Source of the DNA: Henricia sp. BOLD:AAB3569
Taxonomy: Eukaryota > Echinodermata > Asteroidea > Spinulosida > Echinasteridae
Length of the DNA stretch: 64,000 bases
Direction: 5' to 3'
Assembly (NCBI GenBank): GCA_037783545.1
Contig: JBBELK010000620.1
Span: 992,001 to 1,056,000 of the forward strand
Shown: positions 45,302 to 58,100 of the stretch, piece after piece
Numbering within the stretch: the first letter of the stretch is position 1
How the letters are laid out: each line of letters begins with the position of its first letter
The notes under the pieces: model-generated
Database searches by the model: none
What the model was told of the DNA's origin: nothing
What the model saw: only the letters and a program-made list of their open reading frames with translations
Translations under genes and position numbers: made by a program

Positions 45302-45563
45302 CAGTATGGACAGGATGGGGCTAGCGCGGCGCTAGTCGCGAGATCGAGAACAACCGATTCACTACAAAAACTCCTGTTTCACAGACATGACAGATAAACC
45401 GCACACTAACTCACACAAATTTCATCTGTAATAAATGCTACATTCTTTATACTTACAGTAATACTTTATTTGTTTCACGTTATGAAACTAGCAGCGAAAG
45501 TTTCCACTTCCTTTGTACAACATCAAAGTGAATCACACGCCATTTTGAATGCACTCTGCCATC

Positions 45564-45574
45564 GCGCATGCGCA
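45564..45574. promoter_or_regulatory. NRF1-like palindrome, possible WAPL promoter
   Basis: GCGCATGCGCA is the classic NRF1-site core. It is 1.56 kb upstream of the WAPL start codon, in a locally CpG-containing stretch after the foldbacks. If WAPL has an upstream noncoding exon (acceptor-like AG near 44030), this is a plausible promoter. No transcript evidence. Confidence 0.35.
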
Positions 45575-46274
45575 GTCGTCTTCTTGAAGTGAGTATTTTT
45601 TAGTCAACAGAGGTCGCTCTTGCACTTTTACAGTGACGCTCGTGTCGACAGTACGTACGCGTGCACCGTCGTCGTCGTACACAGTCACATACTCTCCGTC
45701 GTTTGTTGACTAAATACATTCCGACTTTCAGGCAACTTTCTCCCATTATAGCATCGAAAATAACCCAAAAAACTGATAATTGTTTTCTCTAAAATCTAGC
45801 AACGAATATTTAAAAGTATTTTGGAGAGTGGGGGTATGGGATGGGATGGGGGGTTGGGGCGGGGCGTGAGATGCTTTTGAGTTCCAAAACGGAACGTCTG
45901 AGGTCCTGATTCTTGAAGACCAAGAAGGGCCATCTGGCGATACATTAATGTTTTCTCTCATCCCATGATGCCTCACTGGTTAATCCATGATGTACAAAAA
46001 CGCATTGTCCAGTGTATTGCTCGTTTGCTTGAGCGCGAATTTCAAAATGATTGAACAGCACGTGGTGCGCACGTGTGGCCGAAACTGGGACGAGTTTTGA
46101 CGACCTTAACCAAAAACCTCGTTAATACGAGGTATAGGGAGAGCCTTTGCAGATTGCTTCGTTATAACAGGAATCTCGTATTATCAGGAATGAAAACAAT
46201 GGAGATTGGAGAACAAATGATTTCGTTATTGAGGCAGAATGTTGTACTACAGTGCCGTTATTAGCGATCCGTGT

Positions 46275-46603
46275 TCAGCGACCCCAATTTTGTTTACAGG
46301 AGTTGACAAGAAAAACCTTACTATTTACTAAAAGTGTACCAAACACCACATGGTTTTATTTCAGTCGAAAATGGTATTTTGTATGAGAAATTAACAACTG
46401 AAGGTGGTGACTTTTGCAAAAGTCTTCTACCGTTCAACTACAAACTGCATGGAACTCTCAAGTTTTCATAAGTATTACTGCAGGCACGTATGTGGCTGAA
46501 ATTTCTACAGGGCAGTTATATCAACATGGGCTTCTAATCACGAGTGGAAATAACGCCCCTTTTAACACTTTACCAATCATGTGTACTACATTGCCTTTAA
46601 CCT
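46275..46603 (+). mobile_element. GTTGACAAGAAAAACCTTACT repeat, copy 1
   Basis: About 330 bp ending TTTACCAATCATGTGTAC, so related at the end to the ATACATGATTGG family. The same unit recurs at 50190-50492. Confidence 0.6.
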
Positions 46604-47171
46604 GCTATGGCGCTTCAAATTACAGCTATGGAAGAAGCTTGGTCTACGGCTAGACCACTTTCCATTGTCTCGTGTGTATTTTGAAGCTAGACGCAGCCAA
46701 ATGAATTTGACTCAACAACTAAAGTTAGCGTCGGAGTTTATCACGGGTGGATTAGCGGTTACGTCCAGCTACGTTTTTGTTCATGGCGGCAAAAAAATGG
46801 CTCCCCCCGTTAGAGGCATTTTAGACAATCCGTTCCCTACTTTCATCAACTGAACATACATTATGTTACATGAGCACACCAGAAGCAATGGTTAATTTAA
46901 TCAATAGATTTCTCAGGTAATGCTTTTAATAACCTTGTAAAAGTTTTACTAACTAAAATGATGCTTTCCGAATAAACGGGACAGATATATAAATATTTTT
47001 CAAACTATACAAGTGAAAAAAAATACAAGGCAAGGGAAACATTTCCCAATTTCCCCTCCAAGGGGTGAAAGTATTTTAAGTTAACTAATTACTATAATTT
47101 ATATACTTCTGTTTTTATAAACACGAAAGAAGAAAAAGCAACGAAGCCCAAAGACTCACAATTTCCACTAA

Positions 47172-47319
47172 TAGACCGTATCGAATAGCCGCCATTTCGA
47201 GGGGCATTTTTTGTTACTTAAACCGTTTAACAATGGAAGGACAATATGTGCAACCATGCATGTCCTCAATGGACAAAGAAACTGCCCTACGAAATGGCGG
47301 CTATTTGATACGGTCTATA
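47172..47319. mobile_element. TAGACCGTATCGAATAGCC foldback
   Basis: A 148-bp element with ends TAGACCGTATC...GATACGGTCTA and arms including GCCGCCATTTCG. It is in the WAPL-GMCL1 intergenic region. The TA boundary resembles the TAGACC families but the interior differs. Confidence 0.7.
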
Positions 47320-48225
47320 CATGTCCGACGGCACATTTTAAGTCTTGGCCTATAAAAACAGATTTAGGCCTGTTCTTTTTTTATAATTCGATCTTCTGTC
47401 TTGCAAATTAGATCATATAATATTTCTCAGATACAAATATGTATCGGGTCAGCACCGATATGTTTACAGTAAACTCTCGTTATAACACCCCCTGATATAA
47501 ATCTCAAGTCGCAACCGTTATTCTCTACAATGTGTCTGCACTGTTTATAGCGCTCTATGGATATAAAGCTCTTAATATTTCAGTCCCTTAAAGAACGCTA
47601 TAATAAGAGTTTACTGTATACCATTTCTTTACCCAGGGTATGCCCAAACAGTTAAAAACTGGTTTCCATTGGGGCCCTGTAACATTACAAGTTACATAAA
47701 AAAAGGTCAAATTAAACTCAAAAGGAACAAATGACAAAAAAATGCATCTTAACATATTAATATTACACATACAAAACAATATTTACAAATAAAACATTCG
47801 AGAAATTAAACCTGCTATTAAGGCCACCTATATCAAGAGGCCACTTGTCTAAAGTGGAAAATCCTTACACGTGAAACATTTGTTTTTGTGCCATAAAAGT
47901 GTAATGAAAACACAGACTAATCAATTGAGTTTTTAGCTTGGAATTGACTACATCTTCAAAAATAAACACATAAATAGTATCTAATGGTTATAATGAGAAA
48001 AGGGCATTTTGGTGTCCCCCCCTTACGCGAGAAACCAATCATTTTTCGATGAATAGCATGTCACAAGTTGGTACCCTAATTTATGGAATCACCCATATCC
48101 ATGCACGCTAAACCTCTATATAAGGGCCACCTGCTTATTCTGGCCACTATATACAAGTTTCACTGTAGCATCATAAAAATTAATTAGTAATTTACAACTA
48201 AATCTTGCGTAGTTTTCTTTGAATG

Positions 48226-48560
48226 TAATAATAATAATAATAATAATGGTGGATTCTTATATAGCGCTCATGTCCACCCTGCGGGATACTCCTGGCGCTG
48301 TTACCAATATTACCGCTGCCATCGGGAAATAACCAGAACCATTTCGCTTAAACTAGGTGGCTGCTGGTCAGGCGCTCAACCCTATCAGGGGTTAGATTGT
48401 GGCATTCCCCTTAACAGCTTCCCAAATATCGCTTGGGTTGACGAGGCAACTGGGATTAAGTGCCTTGCCCAGGGAAACAGACACGTTGGTCGAAGTGGGG
48501 CTTGAACCCACAACCTCTGATTGGGAGTCCCGCTTCATACCCACTAGACCACACGCGTTC
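48226..48560 (-). mobile_element. tRNA-derived SINE family C, copy 2 (full length)
   Basis: Read on minus: GTGGTCTAGTGGG head, B box GGTTCAAGCCC, the body shared with 9222-9465, and a 3' end GCGCTATATAAGAATCC followed by ATT repeats. It is downstream of the GMCL1 stop codon. Confidence 0.85.
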
Positions 48561-48894
48561 ACGTGGGTCTTTCCACGCTAATGGGCCTATTTGAAAAATA
48601 AGTCAATCATTCCTTTCAGATGTCTTCAGTTTATCTCAAACCATGTTTCCTTCCTCCATGCAAAAACTGAATGAAATTCCCTTGTACTGTTCTCAGGAGA
48701 TAACTTTTGCCCAAAAATGTAAGAAAATGCTGCCACAACATACATTTCTGAAAAGGTTGTGTACAAATTTTCCATGGATACGTATGTAACGGAAGACAGA
48801 CAAAAGTGTGACATTTTTGTGCGGCTGCGCAACTTCCTGTATTTTGGAGAAGAAACCTGGGAAAACAGGTAGACCTCCCGACTTCAGACACATC

Positions 48895-49018
48895 TAAAAA
48901 TCTCTGAGGTTGTTAATTGACAATCCAGGAGGGCTTTTATCTGCGATAGGGAGTCCCGCCTGGGATAGGTAATTTTCCAGGAATTTTGTTTGGCAAAATA
49001 CAGGAGGGTCGACAGCTC
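48895..49018. mobile_element. Decayed relative of the CAGAGCTG inverted-repeat element
   Basis: It ends GGAGGGTCGACAGCTCTG and contains TTGTTAATTGACAATCCAGGA, resembling the interior of 2965-3158. The other terminus is degraded. It lies between the GMCL1 stop codon and a SINE, in the probable 3' UTR or downstream region. Confidence 0.5.
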
Positions 49019-49142
49019 TGCTACTGCACGTAGGTCTCCACGTGCCACTGTTCCGCGTTTTACCATTGGAACTACAGGTCTATATATACAGCTGTATAAA
49101 TATATATATAAGCACAAGTTGAAAATAAGGCAACTTTCCTTA

Positions 49143-52100
49143 TCATAAATCTTGCTCTCTTTGGACGGGCTGGCCGGGGGTGTTGTCGAGGTCTTCGGGT
49201 GACTGTTCCTTTCCAGGCGGGGTTGAGCACAGCATGTTAACGCTGATGCGCATTGGGAACTGGAAGTGCTTGTCCACTGCAAGAACCACCACTTCCTATG
49301 GGGAGGGGGGTGGGAGGGGGGGGGGGGGGGGAATGTAATGTTAACATTGCTTCTTAAAGGCAGAAAGCATGTGCCTTAGGGTTTTAGGAAAATGTGCACA
49401 GGCCGTATGAAACCAAGCCCAACACTCACAATAAGTTAGGGGATATTATATAACGGCCAAGTAGATCCTTGTGATCTGATTGGACGATAGCAGATCATGT
49501 GTCGTTTAATATTTAATCCATTTAATGCTACGTCACTAACCGTGCAATTTTGTTCCATTTGCCATGCAATTTTGTTCCATACATTTTTTTCCATTAGACG
49601 GTGTGCCCGCGCCCACTGTATTAATTCAGCGCATATGTACATGCTATTGTCATGCAGTGCATTCCCCTTTTGCTTGGAGGATGGGAATGTGTCAATGCAC
49701 TTTTTGGCAATAGCAATGCATTTTGTGACATTTCACTTTACACCCGCCCCCGTATTCAGCTGTGCTGCACATCCCCCAATTGCTTAATCATAACAAATGA
49801 CACATCATCGTAAAGAGGAATAACAGGGCTTTCCAATGATATAAAATTCAAGGAAATTTATTTTGCAACAAGAGAGAAATCGTCAGTCAAACTTGACTTT
49901 CCGAACTTTTTTTGAGGAGTTCAGTTTGAGACAGGACCAGGAACAACGAAACAAGACCAACAAACTGAGGCCAGGTAGACAACTGAAGATTTTTAATTTG
50001 AGATTTTCAAATTCTGATTCCTGCTTACCTCATCTTTATTCAGGCTAAGCACTTTTAGATTGCTAATCTTCTTGTATCGCACGTTTCCCTTACCATCGTA
50101 AGACAGCACGGATACCCTGGAAATAAAGAAACTGAACCATTTAACAAACCACACAAATCCCCATTTTAATTTTTTTTTTTACAAAAAATACATTCGCAGT
50201 GACCCCATTGTTTCATGAGTTGACAAGAAAAACCTTACTAGAAGTGTTAATAACAATGGTACTAAACACCACATTTTGTGAGAACATAACTGAAGGTGAT
50301 TTTCTAAGAAAGTATTTTGCCAAAGACTTCTACCATTCAACTAAACACAAATCCATGGTTTTTCAAGTTTTCAGAAGTATTACTGCATCTATGTGGCTGA
50401 AATTTCTACAGGGCAGTTTTATCATCATGGGCTTCTAATCACGAGTGGAAATAACGACCCGTTTTAACAGTTTACCAATCATGTGTTTTACATTTAAGCT
50501 TACCTGAACATTATATTGCGTGTGTTCTGTAAACTAACACTGGCCACCACTGGATGGGAGACGGTGTTCCTTCGGAAAATTAACATTCTGAAAAGACAGT
50601 TATATAATATTGGATGGCTTTGAGGGTGACATACGAATATACCACACGAGTCATGAAAATACTGAATGAGGCGAAGGCGAGTTCGGTATTTTCATGACGA
50701 GTGCGGTATATTCTCATGTCGCCCAAAAAGACATCCAATTATATTGTTATATAAAATGAAACCTTCTTTGTTTTGAAAGATTTCCGCAAGATTTTTGTCT
50801 GGTGTTGCAAACTTCAATTATTTTCCACCGTTTACAACTGCATTCACTTAATGAAAGACGCGCGCATACACGTCTGCTTTTGTGTGCCCAGCGTCTACGC
50901 ACATCGGATTGGGGCCCTGTGCTGCACAGTATCAAAAACGCACGGTATCTGCAAAAGCTTCATTTTATATAATAATAATAGGCATTAAACAATGTGTGAA
51001 GCCACGGTCGTATTTAGGCTGGTATATAGGCCTTTTTCCAAATCTCGACTTGGGCTCAGGCTCTGGCTTCATGTAAACCCTATGGAGACGGAGACGGAGA
51101 AGAATTACACGCCAAAATACCATACATATGTAAGTGTCAATTCTATTCTCATGAACAGTCCGAGTGCACATGAGTCTTTCCATGGTAAAGGGGGTATTTT
51201 GGCAACACAGACCATATTTTCCAGAAAATACCTTTGTCTGGTCTCAAAATAAAAGAAATAAGTTTCAGTTGTTCTGAAGAGATAACTTAGGCCCAAAAAG
51301 GGTTACAAATAGTGTAACAACATGCCTTTCTAAAAACCCTGTGTAAAAATTTCCAATATATGCTCTTAACCGGGACGGCCTAAAATGTAACACAAGTTAT
51401 CTCTTCAGAACAACTGAAACTTATTTCTTTTATTTTGAGACCAGACAAAGGTATTTTTTTGGAAAATATGGTCTGTGTTGCCAAAATGCCCCCTTTACTG
51501 TGAAAAGACCCACATGCATTTACATCAATTCATTTTCAGCTATTGTTTTCTCATACAAAGATATCATTTCAGAACACAAACATGTTGGCATTAGTGGGGC
51601 TCGAACCCCTACCCTCTTGATTACGAGCACAGCTGTGTGCCTACTGACCTGTTGGCAAAGGTGAAAAGGACGTCCACACCGTAGTTGAACCCAGTCCATC
51701 TCCAACAATACTGACAATGAAAACAGGCAACAAAAAAGTCAATCAAGAGGTCAATATTTACAAAAAGATAGATAGTTATACATGTGTATCGTCAAGGCGA
51801 TTTGACAATGTACAGTTCAACGTTGAGATTAAAATCACCTCAAAGTAAACAAAATTCTGCTTGAGCAGGGAAATATTAGGTCTTCATTGTTTTTATTCCT
51901 GATAATACAAAGTTCTCGTTATAACAAGGTAATCTGCAAAGTCACAGGGACGTTTTATTGACGATGTTCCAAAGTACACAAACATTTCAATCATCTTCAG
52001 AAGTCGGATTTCAAGTACAAGTTACGAGCCAGACATATCAGTCAGCCAGCCGCCCTCAAGACATCCAGCCAGCCGGCCTCAAGCCAGCCAGCCAGCCGCC

Positions 52101-55100
52101 CTCAAGCTAGCCAGCCAACCAGCCTCAAGCCAGCCAGCCAGCCGCCCTCAAGCCAGCCAGCCAGCCGCCCTCAAGCCAGCCAGCCAACCAGCCTCAAGCC
52201 AGCCAGCCAGTCAACCAACCAGCCTCAAGCCAGCCACCCTCAAACTAGCCAGCCAACCAGCCTCAAGTCAGCCAGCCGGCCTCAAGCCAGCCTCAAGTCA
52301 GCCAGCCAGCCGCCCTCAAGCTAGCTAGCCAACCAGCCTCAAGCCAGCCAGCCAGCCAGCCAACCAACCAGCCTCACGCCAGCCAGCCAGCCGCCCTCAA
52401 ACTAGCCAACCAACCAGCCTCAAGCCAGCCAGCCAGCCGCCCTCGAGTCAGCCAGACAACTAGCCTCAAGTCAGCCAGCCAGCCAACCAACCAGCCTCAA
52501 GCAGGCCAGCCAGCCGCCCTCGAGTCAGCCAGACAACCAGCCTCAAGTCAGCCAGCCAGCCAACCAACCAGCCTCAAGCAGGCCAGCCAGCCGCCTTCGA
52601 GTCAGCCAGACAACCAGCCTCAAGTCAGCCAGACAACCAACCAACCAGCCTCAAGCAGGCCAGCCAGCCGCCCTCGAGTCAGCCAGACAACCAGCCTCAA
52701 GCCAGCCAGCCAGCCGCCCTCAAGCTAACCAGCCTCAAGCCAGCCAGCCAGCCAGCCAGCCGCCCTCAAGTCAGCCAGCCAGCCTCAAACCAGTTAGCCA
52801 GCCAGCCTCAAGCCAGCCAGCCAGCCGCCCTCAAGCCAGTCAGCCATTCAGCCACAAGCCAGCCACATATCCATCACAAGCCCACCATAGGACAACAATT
52901 CAAATCACATGATTAGCTAACCACAAATTAACCACAAACCAATCACATGCCAGTTCACAAGCTTGGGTCACAAGTCACATGCTATTGAAATGCACATTAT
53001 TTATCTCTGTTCCGTGTTCACTCCTGCAGTCTGTGACTTTAATTTGTCAACGTGAATTGTGATCGACTTAGAACTTTTTGTGACTTAAAACTTACATCCG
53101 TTTCTCTAGCAATGATGCGGCCGCATCGTAAGGCCTGCTGGTTGAACACCTCGGCAGAAATGGTTTCTTCGGTTGGTCTGTCCATGATTTTTTTAAAAAT
53201 AAAATAAAAAATAGCAGGTTCTGTCTCAAGCAGATCAATAAAATAACAAGCGATATGAGAAAAACAACTTCCAATTCCAAGAAACAATGACTAAATCTTC
53301 TTGTGTAAATCATCCTCTTAAAACAGTGCCCCTTTAACGCACTCCCCGATCGTGCGTACTGAGGCCCTGTTGAAACCGGCCCCATTTCGCTGGGGAACAA
53401 GCGACAGAAATCTTGTCGCCTCTGCTGGACCAATCAGGACGCTTGGCAGTGCATTGCAGGCATTCAAATGTAACGCGCGCAGATTGTAAACACCGCGCAT
53501 GCATGTGATACATGTACTCGGTAATGCTGGGCGTTGTCCGCGTCGGCGATTGGCTGCTATTTAAAGCATACAGGGGAATCCGTTACATTCACTTTGGTCA
53601 GCATGCATCCCTGTTATTAATTTTAAAAACTGCGGAGTAAATTAAGATCGTCGCCGGAAATTTCGGTAGGAATGGGACAGTCGTAAGGAACAGAACCCAA
53701 TACAAGTATAGAAATCGTTTCTTTTCGGCATAACATGACCAAATTGATTAAATTACATCAAAATGACTCGGGCGTGTGTTGGCTGAACACAACAGCCGGC
53801 TTACTCCACAGATTTGCGTGGATTTCCTCAGGGCATTGTAACGTCACTTAGCAGAGTGGAAATTCCCTGAGATCTCAGGATGCAACTGGCCAGCCTGTAT
53901 GGTATTTTTTTAGTTGGAGCACTATAAATCACAAAACAACACATCGACAGTGCAACAGGCCGCTTGCCTGCAAGCTGCGGTGCATATGGGTCTGTCCACA
54001 GTAATAAGGTGCATTTCTGTAACATTCAAGATCTTAGGTCCCAGTTCACTTCAAATGTCTTAATTGTGTAAATAGAATAAAAGTTCCTTACCCTTGGTTA
54101 AGACTCTGTTCCAATCCCAGCATGCTTTGCCACTGTTGCTGATATACCGGAAGCAGCCAATCTTTGGAGAAAACAATTAAACAAAATCAAGACTTTCTTA
54201 CGGAAGAAAATTAAGCATTATGCGTCAGTAATTTGTAACAATATTGAGTTTAGCCTTTCATTCAAGTACTAATTAAATGCCAGACAGTTTGGCGGGATGT
54301 TTGTGAAAACGAAAACGACCGATTTAATCGCTCTGATACCTTTTGGTATAATGTGGTCCTTCTCGATGTGTTTACAGGCTGCCAGATCATTGATGATGTG
54401 TTGAAGACGAACACCTTGAAATAATGACTCGTACTTCCTTCCTCTATCCGATTGTAGAAAGGCTCCCGACTCTACGGGACAAAACATATCACAATCGACG
54501 AGGACAATATTAAAGGGGCTAGGTCACGGTTTGCGCATGCGCCAAATCCTTTCATATTTTGACATACGTGCGGGCTCAGATGAATGTAGTGCAATTTCAT
54601 TACACAACGCCATTGGTGCGTGTGCTATAGTTGTGTACATCGTGTACTTAGCACATGTCGCATGGGCAGTGTGTTCGTTCATGAGTGTTTACAATACGCA
54701 GAATTCAACTACATTGTGCATCGTGTGCGCGCATTTGTTCGATTTGGCATTTCGCGCACGCGATTGCGTGATCAATGTCTGGAAAAACAAATTCGTACAG
54801 CGGTGGCGGCCACTGTGTCTTTCCAAGGACAGAAGATATGCTGTAAAATTGCTGTCAGGACCAAATAAGCATGTCAGTTTTGATGGAAAACAAGGTCAAG
54901 TAATTTGTTGTATCTAACCATGTCATTCTTATCATTTGATGCCGTTTATGTCATGTTTTGTCAAGTTTTTTGATGGGTTAAAAAAACTCTCTTTTTAACG
55001 ACGGCCGCACACACGGTGATGTCGATGTTTGGCGGCTTAAAAATACGGCAAACAGTGCGATTCCAAGTAAAAAGTAATGCATCGGGACATCCTGGACGTT

Positions 55101-58100
55101 GACAAGTACACCACTGCCAAAATTACTAAAGAATTATAAGGGATGGCAAAGATTGAATAGGATATGCAAAACCTGGCGACAAAACTTGAAAAAGTTAGCC
55201 ACACTTTTTTAAATTTTGCTGCGCATGCAGCAAAAATATTCATTATAACAGAACACACCAGGGTGAAAACAAGAAATTTAGAATTGAAATTAAGTTAAAT
55301 ATTTTGGGTAAGAATCAATTTTGGTTGACTTACTGTAGCTTCTGAAGAAGGTATCTGCTTCTTTACCAAGATGTTTGTAGTTTCCGTTCCAGGACGGTAT
55401 AAGCTTCAAAAACACAAACTGCAGAAATAAATTAAATAAAACTTTCACACAATTACAGTATTTACATACAGAAACAACCATTAAAAAAGCTCGAGAAAAT
55501 TTGAATTTTTTTGCAATGTTTTAAAGGCCTTTTTGAGCGATTCTGGGAATAAAACTATTATAAATCAAAAGAAAGACATCAATAAACTCATCCGAAGAAA
55601 TTTCAGTTCTGTCAAATGTACCACGTTTCCCAAAAACATGAAAATCCATATGCGTTTTGCCGGTCTTGGCGGGGCGTTTCAAAATTCTCAATTTGTCTCT
55701 TCGTTCTCAGTTGGCCATGAACTCTGTGGCTTACGTCATGCACTCTGTGGCTCGCGTCATACTGCATGTGCGCGTGACCCATAGAGTTACATTTTTTAAA
55801 TATGCTTCGCGTTGGAACAGCACACACGCAGTACAGCGGCACCCATTTCAGACCTCCCAGATGCGAACCAACTAGGTAAATCGTTTGCAAACGATCTAAA
55901 TAATTTCATCTTACGGATTATTTTCTGGTAAAATTATGTCATCTCGGGCGGAAACATTTCATTGGATAGTTGCTACCAGTTCAATCTTTACTTTGAGGAA
56001 GGTTTTCCTTGTCAACTCGTTGATTAACTTTTGGGGTCATTTCAAATGATACAGTGCATGGGCCTTTAAGCAGTAACAAAACATTTAAAATTATCTGTTT
56101 GTACCTTTTTGACCATCGAGTACACATCCATCTCAACTTGCAGAACAAATAGATCTGGTGACCTGATGACCTTTTCAAATAACTCCAGGCTGATGGGAAA
56201 GTTCAAAGGGCACTTAATAATTACAAAGTTGTGAAATGGCATACCAGTCATTCAGAGAAGCTCTATCATAGACCCCGTTCTCACTTGGAAATCGCTTCGT
56301 TCGATGATACTTAGTTAATCATCGTTAGTTAATGAAGCATGCATTCTCATCTCACTTAACGAAGATCTAATGAAGAGCGGTACCGTACACATTAAGCGAC
56401 TGCTAAACGAAGATCGAATGAAGCTGTGCGACACCCTCTGTTGATTGATTTTTACACTTCCGGTGGGGTCACGTCACTGCCCAGGCAATTAAAATTGTAG
56501 ACTGGTTCATGTGCGCTATGCTGCTCTCGTTATACGACGAAGGGGAAGTAAAAATGAGGACAGGGAACCAGTCTATTAAAATTGTGACCTCATGACCGAC
56601 GTGACCCCGTGTATACCGGAAATACGTATTAAGGAGGTCATTCATAGTGTCAAATCGCTCCATCGAACGAAGGGAGAGTTTGCATTAGAAATTTGCTTCG
56701 TCGAATGAAGTGATGTCTTCGTCGAATAAAGCGACCTCTTCGTCGAATGAAGCTAATTTGCTTCATCGAATGAAGCGATTATAATCATCATCGAATGAAG
56801 AGGCGTGCGTTCACATCAGAAAATCTCTTCGTCAAATCTTCGTCGACCGAAGCGATTTCTCTTGTGAGAACGGGGTCATAGAGACATGGAATAATCGATT
56901 TGAATTCTTATTCTGGGGCTTTTTCCAAATCTCGACTTAGGCTCAGGCTTAGGCTTCGGCTCCATGTAAACCCTATGGAGATGGAGACGGAGACGGAGAC
57001 AAAGCCGAGATTTGGAAAAGCCCCCAGGTAAAATATTGCAAGTGTTACAGAATACATCCAACAAGATGAGGTGAATGTCCATGACGTGTAGTTGATGTTA
57101 CATTATGTATACCATTTGACTGACATCAACTACATGTACAATAACGTTACCGCTTATAATTGATGTAAATTTCTTTAGTTACAAAATTGCTGCGTTAATA
57201 AATTATCGATAATGTTTTTTCAGAAACTTGTCTAACCTTAATTCTCTAAGCAGCGATGCTCTTTGCATGTCCATGATATTTCTTTCCAGCCATTTAACGC
57301 AGCTGCAATCAAAATAAGCACATTTTAGTCAAAGCAAAAATTGTGATGTTTGTTAAAATGAGTTAGAAAAATGTACAACGTATATATACTGTCAATTAAT
57401 TTTAATAAGATTTTACAAGGTGACCTGTTTTGACTAAGTGCAATTTTTCTGCTAAGCAGTATTTTTTGTTAAATTGTCTTGTTTCGCTTACTGAAATTTC
57501 ATTTTAGTAACTTACTTGTGCGTTACCGTCTCCAAACCATAAGAAGTCGCAGCAGTGTGGTAACAGCAAACCGTCTTTGTGCTTAGAGGTAAAAAAGATA
57601 AGTTGTCTCATTCAAAGATTCAAAGTACACCCATGCATAAAAAGGGAAACTCACAGTCTCACAGGTACAATGCGCTAACTCCCAAAATGAAAAGAAATCT
57701 AAACCAGCAATTTGATATCACGGCTTGATAGACTATTTGCATGTGCAGCCATGTTACTGACAATCTGTTTTTATGAGTAGACACTGTTCATTGTCATGCG
57801 ATTAAAATATGTCTGCAGGGAGTTGGCATAATTTCTTACATCTAAGGGGCCACCCCTGAAAATGAAAGGGCAGGTGTACGCAGCATGTGTTAGAAGCAGG
57901 ATGGTGTACGGGAGTGAGACGTGGGCAATGAGAGTGGACCAGGAGGAGAAGTTGGAAAGGACAGAGATGAGGATGGTGAGGTGGATGTGTGGTGTGACGC
58001 TGAGGGAGAGGAAGTCCAGTGAGGAGCTGAGGAGGAGGTTGGAGGTGGAATCGATCAAGGTGGTGATAAGGAGGAACAGGCTGAGGTGGTATGGACACGT

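Larger units (their letters stand above)
45302..49142. other. WAPL-GMCL1 intergenic region
   Basis: It contains the NRF1-like site, the repeat at 46275-46603, the foldback at 47172-47319, a pogo-like inverted repeat at about 47462-47620 (CAGTAAACTCTCGTTATAAC and complement), the SINE at 48226-48560 and the decayed element to 49018. No gene was recognised. The GMCL1 3' UTR should lie just below 49143. Confidence 0.55.

Noticed and set aside
52026-52875. Proline/serine-rich coding repeat
   Set aside because: No long open frame spans the array, and it lies wholly between GMCL1 exons 12 and 13.
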